A DNA stretch of 5,662 nucleotides from Methanomicrobiales archaeon (GTDB lineage Archaea > Halobacteriota > Methanomicrobia > Methanomicrobiales > JACTUA01), in the NCBI GenBank assembly GCA_028678965.1, contig JAJRCM010000179.1, forward strand, positions 1 through 5,662. The letters are read 5' to 3'. Position numbers and translations under genes: made by a program. Under the pieces are notes generated by a model, which saw nothing but the letters and a program-made list of their open reading frames with translations, made no database searches and had not been told where the DNA came from. Of the stretch, positions 1 through 4,952 are shown piece by piece. How positions within the stretch are numbered: the stretch's first letter is position 1; every line of letters starts with the position of its first letter.

Positions 1-875
1 ATGCCACGATGCTTGCGGAGCATGGTCATATTGATGACTGTATCCGTAAAGCTGTGGAATTCGGCCTCGAAGAAGAGCTCGCGCTCAGGATGGCCACTCT
101 CTCACCTTGTGATCGATTCCATCTCACCGATCGAGGAGCAATTGCACCAGGACGGTACGCTGATTTCTGTGTTCTCAGCTCCACCTATCAATTTCACGTC
201 AACCGGGTCTTCAAGAACGGAAAGGACGTCACGAATCTTCCGTATACCCAACCGGTCATCCTACCGCACCGGCTACGATCCTCTATTCCCCATGCTCGCG
301 ATATCGAGATTCATGGAACGGGTGGAGGGCGGGTGATCGGTTTGTGCGAGCACCAGATTATTACCCGATCCATGCATTGTGAGATCGAGGGTGCTCGGGT
401 GCCGGATATCAGGGACGACATCCTGAAGGTGGTGGTGTGCAGCCGATATACTCCAGAAAGGATAGGCGTTGGGCTGGTGCATGGGTTCGGTATAACCCAT
501 GGCGCCATCGCCACCAGTGTGGCACACGACTCCCACAACCTCGTTGCGGTGGGAACCGGTGATGATGACATACGCCGGGCCCTAGGGTGCGTTATCCAGA
601 TGGGGGGCGGGATGGTAGCACTGCGAGGTGGAGAATCAACGACTCTCCCTCTCGAATGTGCGGGCCTCATGTCGGCGGCACGTTATGAGGACGTGGTGGA
701 TCGCCTGATTCATCTTGAAAGATATACGCTCGACATGGGGGCAATCAAACATCCCTTCATGTACCTCTCTTTTCTGACCCTTACCGTTATTCCTCATCTT
801 CGTATCACCGATCAGGGTCTCTTCGATGTCGATGCGGGAAAGCTCGTGCCCCTTTTTTATGAGAATAGTCAGTAA
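1..875 (+). CDS. ade: Adenine deaminase, C-terminal half (5' end outside window)
   Basis: Hydrolyses adenine to hypoxanthine and ammonia in cytoplasmic purine salvage. The reading frame is open from position 3 and ends in TAA at 873-875. About 290 residues are visible of a protein that is usually 550-600 long. Counting from the ATG at 9 (an internal Met, not the real start), residues 5-10 HGHIDD and 27-32 RMATLS match the end of the metal-dependent amidohydrolase barrel. Residues 43-55 GAIAPGRYADFCV are the usual amidohydrolase return to the small beta domain. Residues from about 115 form the adenine-deaminase C-terminal domain, with GLVHGFG (155-161), SVAHDSHN (170-177), MGGGM (198-202), LPLECAGLMS (213-222) and HPFMYLSFL (248-256). 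The metal-ligand Asp of the family's S/T-D-D motif would lie just upstream of the window. No frameshift or decay is seen. The gene converges on the DUF373 gene and ends 253 nt from it. The family call is firm from the HDSHN region; activity is inferred. Confidence 0.93.
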   Translation, partial: ATMLAEHGHIDDCIRKAVEFGLEEELALRMATLSPCDRFHLTDRGAIAPGRYADFCVLSSTYQFHVNRVFKNGKDVTNLPYTQPVILPHRLRSSIPHARDIEIHGTGGGRVIGLCEHQIITRSMHCEIEGARVPDIRDDILKVVVCSRYTPERIGVGLVHGFGITHGAIATSVAHDSHNLVAVGTGDDDIRRALGCVIQMGGGMVALRGGESTTLPLECAGLMSAARYEDVVDRLIHLERYTLDMGAIKHPFMYLSFLTLTVIPHLRITDQGLFDVDAGKLVPLFYENSQ

Positions 876-911
876 GAGAGAAAAAAATCTCAATCGGGAT
901 CGGTGCTGAAG

Positions 912-920
912 TCTTTTTTA
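912..920 (+). terminator. T-run terminator after adenine deaminase
   Basis: Six consecutive T at 914-919 lie 38 nt past the adenine deaminase stop. Archaeal RNA polymerase commonly terminates at short U-runs without a preceding hairpin. The assignment rests only on position and base run. Confidence 0.4.
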
Positions 921-931
921 TCAAAATGTAT

Positions 932-961
932 CCAACGACGGATATCGAATGTCGTCGTTGG
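932..961. repeat. Perfect 9-bp inverted repeat (hairpin)
   Basis: CCAACGACG at 932-940 is exactly complementary to CGTCGTTGG at 953-961, with a 12-nt loop. Read on the minus strand it is followed by a T-containing tract (complement of 921-931), so it fits a terminator or 3'-end stabiliser for the DUF373 transcript better than one for adenine deaminase. The structure is certain as base complementarity; the function is inferred. Confidence 0.55.
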
Positions 962-984
962 AGAGGAAGGGGATACCCTCCTCT
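962..984. repeat. Second hairpin, 9 bp with one bulged A and a 4-nt loop
   Basis: AGAGGA (962-967) pairs with TCCTCT (979-984). After a bulged A at 968, GGG (969-971) pairs with CCC (976-978), leaving a GATA loop at 972-975. It abuts the 932-961 hairpin with no gap, giving two stacked stem-loops in the spacer. The role is unknown; termination or 3'-end protection is the simplest guess. Confidence 0.45.
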
Positions 985-1128
985 TCATCACCTCTAACCT
1001 ATTCAGGAAGAGAAGGAACACCGTATGAGACAATCCTTTTGAATGTCATGGTTCCCTTGTACCGTCATTGTCTTTATACCTTGGCCTCGTTTTAACATCT
1101 GAATTTCACAATAGTGTATCCCGGTGTA

Positions 1129-2250
1129 TTATACCGTGATCTCTATCTGGCGGGCAACCCGTCGCCGAACTATGGTCTGAATATACACACCCACTATCGC
1201 ACAGAGCAACCCACCCCCAATAGCACCACCGAGATAGAGAAGACCACGGGAAGAGGGATAAGGGAACGAGGGAAGGGCGCTCAAGGATAGCGTGTAAATA
1301 GATGCACCGAATACAATAATGCCGATAGCCGATACAAAGAAGGGGAGGACGATAACCCTTCCCAGCTCTTCACGGTCATTCAGATACGAATCGATGAGCT
1401 TCCCACCGGACAGAATCAGACCGGCGAGAATAAACCACCCGAGGGATCCATACAGAAATGAAACGATAACCAGAAAGAGACCGAGCGTCTCCTCGGTGGG
1501 ATAGTACTCCAGCACGGTAGTAAGCCCCACAACACTACCGATAACCACGAAGACAATGGCCACAGTATAGGTAAAAAAGGTGAACCGCCCATGACGCAAA
1601 GAGTGTATCAGCGACCCGAAGAGGTAGCGGAGAAGATCATCCAATGCGAATCCTTTGAAGAGCAGATATATCCCCACGATGCCGAAGACAATGATAGTGG
1701 CACCCTCGGGATATCCGAATAGGTAGGCAATGGCAAAGAGCAGCATGGCAAGTCCCAGAGGGACGAGTGTCACCCGGCCAATCTTCGGGTCATCAAAAAG
1801 CTTCTTGATGATGTAGTACGTGCTCTCCAGATTGGGAATCTGGGTGACGACGACCCGCCGCACATTGCTGACTGGAATTCGGGACTGGATGATAGGGAGC
1901 ACATATTCATCCTCCACTCCGTCAGTAACGAGAATACATGAGGCGGCACCAGTGGAACGGACGACGGTAGCGAGATCCGAAGCGATTTTCCGATCTCCAG
2001 CGAGCATATCGGTGTGATCACCGGAAAGAAGGGCGATCTCGACTGGTTCTCCCCTGCTGTGAAGCTGGTCATACATCTTGACCGCTTGAAAAATCGCATT
2101 CAAATCAGAATCCTCTGGGTCGACCAGGGCCAGGGTATTTGCGGCCTTGAGGCAGGCATCTCTGCCAAGGATGGGGGTTTCAACCCTGCTTTTGAAACCG
2201 ATGTCATCATCCCTGTCCACCGAGAGGATAAGGGTCGTGCCTCCGGGCAT
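1129..2250 (-). CDS. DUF373 family polytopic membrane protein
   Basis: A 373-residue protein of the archaeal DUF373 family, whose biochemical role is not established. The soluble N-terminal part (about residues 1-155) carries the family's acidic motifs: VDRDDD (11-16), DPEDSD (44-49), GDRKI (85-89), DGVEDE (110-115) and PIIQSR (119-124). About six hydrophobic segments follow: roughly 160-179, 184-202, 224-247, 255-282, 296-321 and 333-360. The short C-terminus is basic (RRRVAR). This suggests an acidic, possibly nucleotide- or metal-handling cytosolic domain on a membrane anchor, but that is inference. The ATG at 2250 is the only ATG, GTG or TTG in frame before an upstream stop. A GGAG lies 11 nt upstream, inside a GGAGATCTCC palindrome (2256-2265). 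The coiled-coil gene ends 50 nt upstream. No damage to the frame is visible. Confidence 0.88.
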   Translation of the reverse strand: MPGGTTLILSVDRDDDIGFKSRVETPILGRDACLKAANTLALVDPEDSDLNAIFQAVKMYDQLHSRGEPVEIALLSGDHTDMLAGDRKIASDLATVVRSTGAASCILVTDGVEDEYVLPIIQSRIPVSNVRRVVVTQIPNLESTYYIIKKLFDDPKIGRVTLVPLGLAMLLFAIAYLFGYPEGATIIVFGIVGIYLLFKGFALDDLLRYLFGSLIHSLRHGRFTFFTYTVAIVFVVIGSVVGLTTVLEYYPTEETLGLFLVIVSFLYGSLGWFILAGLILSGGKLIDSYLNDREELGRVIVLPFFVSAIGIIVFGASIYTLSLSALPSFPYPSSRGLLYLGGAIGGGLLCAIVGVYIQTIVRRRVARQIEITV

Positions 2251-2296
2251 TATCGGGAGATCTCCATCTAAACTATGACGCAGGAAACATTAAAAA

Positions 2297-2310
2297 GGTT
2301 TTATATCAGT
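2297..2310 (-). promoter_or_regulatory. Candidate TATA promoter for the DUF373 gene
   Basis: On the minus strand, ACTGATATAAAACC overlaps the stop codon of the coiled-coil gene and contains a good archaeal TATA box (ATATAAAA, 2306-2299). Its centre lies about 53 nt before the DUF373 ATG, which would give a start near 2278 and a leader of roughly 28 nt. A T5 run (2296-2292) follows directly and could equally terminate the coiled-coil transcript. The site therefore looks like a terminator and promoter combined, but this is unproven. Confidence 0.45.
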
Positions 2311-3167
2311 TTGGAACGCTGGAGAAGGAGGATATCATCAGTGGTGAGCTTCTCTCCTTCACGGAATTGTTTGAAGATCCGCTCCGCCTCTTTCCGAACT
2401 GCTTTCTGTTCCTTGCCAATTTTTGTCTTCTTCGATTTCTTTCGTAAACCGCTGATGACTTTGTCATAGTCGCGGAGTTCCTTCTGGCACTGGATAAAGT
2501 ATTTGTGCTCAGCGTCAGCAGCCTCTTGGGCTTCGACAAATTTTTTATGCATCTCATCGGCTTCCTCACGAGATTTATCCGCCTTGCGATAATACTCCAC
2601 CATTTGATCATGGTGATTCTGGGCAATCTCCGCGAGTTCGGTCACCTTTGCATGGAGGTCTGAGGCCATCCGCCGCTGGTCCTTTGCCTGACCAAGTTTG
2701 GTCTTGATCTCTTTATTCTGCTCCAGCTCCGCTTCCTGTTCCCTCATCGACTCTTTCATCTGCTTGATCTTCTCGATCAGTTCCCGCTCCTGATCGACCG
2801 TGAAGACCTCGGTCTGCTGTTTGAAATCGAGGTATTCGATCTGCTTCTGCAGCTCTTTGATGCTCCGGGTTTTGACGTTCCCGTGCTGTTTTTTAAAAAC
2901 CTCGACTTCTTCAAAAAGAACATTCGCCTGATTATTCAGGTCATTCCGCTGTTCTTTCAGCCTCTGGACCTCATTATTGTTGCTGTCCCGCAGCTCTTTG
3001 TTTTTCTGGGCTTCTTCGACGAATTCCCTTGTTCCGGTATTCAGGGTATTCCTTTCAGCGGCAAATTTACTTGCCTGGGCATTCAGTTCATTCCTTCTCG
3101 TTTTATGCTGTTCAGATTCCTCGAGAATTTTTTTCCGCTTTTCAATCAGCTCATTCAACATACTCAA
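2301..3167 (-). CDS. Long coiled-coil protein, COG1340-like
   Basis: A highly charged protein of 288 residues (286 if the ATG at 3161 is used), predicted to be almost entirely helical and coiled coil. It has no signal peptide or membrane segment. Two long charged helices (about 1-95 and 105-265) flank a conserved-looking turn, LDFKQQTEVFTVDQERELIEK split around residues 113-133. The C-terminus ends with GEKLTTDDILLLQR (271-284), a recurrent tail in the archaeal COG1340 coiled-coil family. Homologues are often labelled hypothetical or, doubtfully, phosphoserine phosphatase; no phosphatase motif is visible here. The start is ambiguous. TTG at 3167 sits 5 nt after GAGG, whereas ATG at 3161, two codons later, is 11 nt away. 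It lies 296 nt after ftsZ2 and 50 nt before the DUF373 gene on the same strand. A scaffold or filament-like role is plausible but not demonstrated. Confidence 0.85.
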   Translation of the reverse strand: MSMLNELIEKRKKILEESEQHKTRRNELNAQASKFAAERNTLNTGTREFVEEAQKNKELRDSNNNEVQRLKEQRNDLNNQANVLFEEVEVFKKQHGNVKTRSIKELQKQIEYLDFKQQTEVFTVDQERELIEKIKQMKESMREQEAELEQNKEIKTKLGQAKDQRRMASDLHAKVTELAEIAQNHHDQMVEYYRKADKSREEADEMHKKFVEAQEAADAEHKYFIQCQKELRDYDKVISGLRKKSKKTKIGKEQKAVRKEAERIFKQFREGEKLTTDDILLLQRSKLI

Positions 3168-3177
3168 CCAGTCCTCA

Positions 3178-3318
3178 CTATCGCTCCAGCCGGGCAGCCC
3201 TCACCCGTGGGTTTATCAGTGCCAGAACAAGACTGCAGGTTCCGTAATTACGTCCCTTAAGAAAAGCACTCCAACCTATTAGGAGGAGATCTGTTCTCAT
3301 CATACGGTGCATGTTCAT
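3178..3318 (-). CDS. Doubtful 46-aa ORF upstream of coiled-coil gene
   Basis: ATG at 3318 to TAG at 3180-3178 encodes 46 residues, starting MNMHRMMRTD and containing two short hydrophobic stretches (11-20 and 29-35). GGAG sits 3 nt before the ATG, a tight spacing. The stop overlaps the TAGTGAGG that would be the ribosome site of the coiled-coil gene, the same arrangement as at cdrS-ftsZ2. Against it, several codons are rare in neighbouring genes (AGA, CTA, ATA) and there is no family match that I recognise. It is listed for completeness only. Confidence 0.15.
   Translation of the reverse strand: MNMHRMMRTDLLLIGWSAFLKGRNYGTCSLVLALINPRVRAARLER
3209..3220 (-). promoter_or_regulatory. Candidate promoter for the coiled-coil gene
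   Basis: On the minus strand, ACTGATAAACCC resembles the ACTGATATAAAACC element upstream of the DUF373 gene and lies at the same distance (about 53 nt) from the ATG at 3161. The TATA match is weaker (GATAAA). It is supported only by this similarity and spacing. Confidence 0.3.
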
Positions 3319-3332
3319 CAACTCCGATACCG

Positions 3333-3365
3333 GTGCAGATCGCTGCAATATGACGGGATCTGCAC
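3333..3365. repeat. Perfect 9-bp inverted repeat in the ftsZ2 downstream spacer
   Basis: GTGCAGATC (3333-3341) is exactly complementary to GATCTGCAC (3357-3365), with a 15-nt loop. It lies about 100-130 nt past the ftsZ2 stop and has no adjacent T-run on either strand. It could be a 3'-UTR structure, an RNA processing site or a protein-binding site. The pairing is certain; the role is unknown. Confidence 0.45.
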
Positions 3366-3449
3366 GACTCCCTTCATCAGATCTGAGGAGGCGTCAGGCG
3401 ACAGTTGTCGTATATTCAAATGTCGTGACGATTATTAAGGATTTCGCAG

Positions 3450-3455
3450 AAAAAA
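3450..3455 (-). terminator. T6 terminator after ftsZ2
   Basis: On the minus strand, six T begin 8 nt past the ftsZ2 stop codon. This fits archaeal U-run termination and suggests that most cdrS-ftsZ2 transcripts end before the coiled-coil gene. Confidence 0.45.
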
Positions 3456-3463
3456 GGTGGATT

Positions 3464-4591
3464 TTAGAGGATGGTATCAATCAGACTGCCACTTCTCGCA
3501 TCCAGGGCAGCTCTCTTCGGTGGAGTGGTTGTCGTCGCTGCTACTTTCTTGGCCTCAAAGGCATGGCCGCTTCCCAGAATCTGAGAACTCCGCACACCAG
3601 TCATAATGGCAAGTACTCGGACCTTTCCTTCAAAGTCATTCTTGATACGAGCTCCCCAGATTACATCGGCGTGGGGGTCGAGCTCATACGTGAGAGAGCT
3701 AGCAATCTCTTCAGCATCCTGGAGGGTGAGGTCATTCCCACCGGTGATGTGGATAAGAGCTCCCGTGGCACCCCGGTAATCGATATCCAGGAGCGGGTGG
3801 TTGAGACACTCATGAACCACACTCTCTGCCTTGTTCTGTTGTTTACTCTCCCCAACCAGCATGACAGCGACACCACCCTTGCTCATGATGGCACGAACAT
3901 CAGCATAGTCCAGCTGGATGAGTGATGGTTCGGTGATGGTCTCACTGATACCTTTGACGGTCTCAGCTATCAGCTGATCCATAACGGAAAATGCCTGTCC
4001 AATCGGAAGATTTGGCACATAACTCAATAGCCGGTTGTTATCCAGAACGATGACTGAATCGGCCGAATGTGCAAGATGCTCCAGACCCTCCTCTGCCTTG
4101 AGTAAGCGTGCCTTCTCAACCTGGAAGGGATAACTGACCATGCCAACGACAATGGCGCCCTGGTCCTTAGCGATCTGTGCGATGACCGGTGCTGCACCCG
4201 TTCCAGTACCTCCTCCCATACCGGCAGTGACAAACACCAGATCTGATCCCTCAAGGAGACTCTCCAGCGTTGGTCTGGCCATTTCAGCGGCACGTTTTCC
4301 GATATCAGGGTACCCTCCTGCTCCGAGCCCCTTTGTCAGTGATTTTCCAATGAGAACTCTTTTATCAGCCTGGATCATATCCAGATGCTGTTTATCGGTG
4401 TTGATCGCAATAGTCTCTGCGCCCGTGATACCCATATGATACAAGCGGTTGACGGTGTTGTTACCTGCACCACCGCACCCTACAATGAGTATTCTGGGAT
4501 TACCCAGAAAGTCATCATCACTTTCTGCTGTTTTGGTCACTGGTTTTTCCAGTTCCGCATTTTTAACTGCTTCATCGATTATGGTCTGCAT
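3464..4591 (-). CDS. ftsZ2: Cell division protein FtsZ, FtsZ2 type
   Basis: A tubulin-like GTPase that polymerises at midcell to drive archaeal division. The chosen start, ATG at 4591, gives 375 residues: AGGAGG lies exactly 6 nt upstream, whereas an in-frame ATG at 4609 would overlap the end of cdrS. Numbered from 4591, the glycine-rich GTP-binding loop is [12 protein letters not shown] (37-48), the tubulin signature GGGTGTG is 126-132, DNNRLL is 184-189 and the T7-loop region [10 protein letters not shown] (227-236) supplies the catalytic acids. The C-terminal domain includes [10 protein letters not shown] (281-290) and VIWGARI (310-316). A Thr/Pro-rich linker (about 345-360) leads to a short hydrophobic tail, LIDTIL, probably the partner-binding peptide. 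It resembles haloarchaeal FtsZ2 more than FtsZ1 ([47 protein letters not shown]). All key GTPase residues are present. It is translated directly after cdrS. Confidence 0.96.
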   Translation of the reverse strand: MQTIIDEAVKNAELEKPVTKTAESDDDFLGNPRILIVGCGGAGNNTVNRLYHMGITGAETIAINTDKQHLDMIQADKRVLIGKSLTKGLGAGGYPDIGKRAAEMARPTLESLLEGSDLVFVTAGMGGGTGTGAAPVIAQIAKDQGAIVVGMVSYPFQVEKARLLKAEEGLEHLAHSADSVIVLDNNRLLSYVPNLPIGQAFSVMDQLIAETVKGISETITEPSLIQLDYADVRAIMSKGGVAVMLVGESKQQNKAESVVHECLNHPLLDIDYRGATGALIHITGGNDLTLQDAEEIASSLTYELDPHADVIWGARIKNDFEGKVRVLAIMTGVRSSQILGSGHAFEAKKVAATTTTPPKRAALDARSGSLIDTIL

Positions 4592-4597
4592 ACGAAC

Positions 4598-4603
4598 CCT
4601 CCT
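4598..4603 (-). promoter_or_regulatory. Shine-Dalgarno of ftsZ2, overlapping the cdrS stop
   Basis: AGGAGG on the minus strand (4603-4598) is 6 nt from the ftsZ2 ATG. The last two bases of the cdrS TAG stop (4604-4602) are its first two bases. This decides the ftsZ2 start and suggests that ribosomes finishing cdrS reload onto ftsZ2. Confidence 0.85.
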
Positions 4604-4778
4604 ACACATTCAGGGAGATCTGCTCCCTTTCTTTCAGAATCTGGCTTGCATGTTTCTGGACAAGCTCCCTGACCGCGTACCGTACTGCTTCTGAGACTGT
4701 GGGAAACTCGCCGACTTCCACCAGTTTCTCGAGCATGTCAGCCTGCTGTCGTGGCAATCGTATTGTGATGCGCTCCAT
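4602..4778 (-). CDS. cdrS: Ribbon-helix-helix regulator next to ftsZ2, CdrS-like
   Basis: A 58-residue DNA-binding protein of the CopG/Arc/MetJ ribbon-helix-helix fold. ATG at 4778 runs to TAG at 4604-4602. Residues 2-8 (ERITIRL) form the DNA-contacting beta strand, 10-22 helix A, and 28-45 helix B, with the typical G-x-F-x-T-V-S-E-A-V-R turn at 23-33. The remaining charged tail (46-58) is short. Ten nucleotides separate it from ftsZ2. In haloarchaea a short ribbon-helix-helix protein, CdrS, is encoded directly upstream of ftsZ2 and controls division genes. Gene order and size match here, so I use that name, although orthology is inferred from context and length. No strong Shine-Dalgarno precedes it (only GTGAT 4 nt before the ATG), so it may be leaderless or weakly initiated. 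Its own upstream region is full of palindromes that it could bind as a dimer. Confidence 0.85.
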   Translation of the reverse strand: MERITIRLPRQQADMLEKLVEVGEFPTVSEAVRYAVRELVQKHASQILKEREQISLNV

Positions 4779-4786
4779 TTAAATCA

Positions 4787-4863
4787 CTGATATCAGACAT
4801 AAAGGTGCTTTATGTACGACAATTGTCAGACATTTGACATCTTTCTATCTGACATATCAGATA
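4787..4863. promoter_or_regulatory. Palindrome-dense operator-like region between cdrS and cobD
   Basis: Within 77 bp there are five symmetric elements: CTGATATCAG (4787-4796), ACATAAAG-GTG-CTTTATGT (4797-4815), GACAATTGTC (4818-4827), TGTCA-n6-TGACA (4824-4839) and TATCTGA-CATA-TCAGATA (4846-4863). The 9-mer T(A/G)TCAGA(C/T)A occurs at 4791, 4824 and 4855, with one inverted copy at 4846. The 33- and 31-nt steps are close to three helical turns. This density is far above what the neighbouring spacers show and fits cooperative binding of a dimeric regulator, most simply the adjacent ribbon-helix-helix protein. Which protein binds is not known. Confidence 0.6.
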
Positions 4864-4883
4864 AATCTAACAATACGTTCGAA

Positions 4884-4894
4884 CTTATAAAAAC
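4884..4894. promoter_or_regulatory. TATA element, possibly shared by divergent cdrS and cobD
   Basis: On the plus strand, TTATAAAAA (4885-4893) is a good archaeal TATA box that would start cobD transcription near 4915, with a leader of about 39 nt. Its complement TTTTTATAAG is also a fair TATA box for cdrS. That would start transcription near 4863, right at the edge of the operator-like palindromes, with an 85-nt leader. A TACATAAAG nearer cdrS (minus strand, 4816-4808) is an alternative that would give an almost leaderless mRNA. Confidence 0.5.
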
Positions 4895-4952
4895 TTTCTC
4901 ATTTAAGTTTGTCCTCGGTCACAACCATTTTAATGCAGCTCGATCCACCTAG

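Larger units (their letters stand above)
876..1128. other. Convergent intergenic spacer with T-runs and two hairpins
   Basis: This 253-nt stretch separates the 3' ends of adenine deaminase (+) and the DUF373 gene (-). It has an A7 run at 881-887 (T7 on the minus strand), a T6 run at 914-919 (+), a perfect 9-bp hairpin at 932-961 and an imperfect hairpin directly after it at 962-984. A 7-bp inverted pair, AGACAAT at 1028-1034 and ATTGTCT at 1067-1073, is also present with a long loop. The only open frames are very short (about 20 codons, no clear ribosome site). The most likely role is termination of transcription from both sides. Confidence 0.6.
3168..3463. other. Spacer between ftsZ2 and coiled-coil gene
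   Basis: This 296-nt non-coding stretch holds a T6 run just after the ftsZ2 stop, a perfect 9-bp inverted repeat (3333-3365), a 10-bp palindrome CGTAATTACG (3243-3252) and a candidate promoter (3209-3220). One 46-codon open frame on the minus strand (ATG 3318, TAG 3180-3178) has a GGAG 3 nt before its ATG and ends 10 nt before the TTG of the coiled-coil gene. Its mixed third-position bases and lack of recognisable motifs make it doubtful. No tRNA or known RNA family is recognised. Confidence 0.5.

Noticed and set aside
1..336. 111-codon frame starting at position 1 on the plus strand
   Set aside because: It is a different frame over the clearly conserved adenine deaminase sequence and has no family features.
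1820..2271. Plus-strand open frames of 65 and 85 codons opposite the DUF373 gene
   Set aside because: Both are antisense to conserved DUF373 motifs, without ribosome sites or recognisable domains.
3297..3379. Three TGATGA motifs on the minus strand (3379-3374, 3320-3315, 3302-3297) suggesting box C/D guide RNA
   Set aside because: No correctly spaced CTGA D boxes follow, and only one copy fits the full C-box consensus. The pattern does not form a C/D RNA.
3311..3925. 204-codon open frame on the plus strand, mostly antisense to ftsZ2
   Set aside because: It overlaps the strongly conserved ftsZ2 coding sequence for most of its length, shows no recognisable domain, and the nearest Shine-Dalgarno-like AGGAGG is over 20 nt from its ATG. 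It is a mirror of ftsZ2 codon bias.
4592..4609. Longer ftsZ2 form starting at ATG 4609
   Set aside because: It would add MCRRVR, overlap the end of cdrS, and ignore the ideal AGGAGG at 6 nt from ATG 4591. The family N-terminus also begins MQ-x-I-I.
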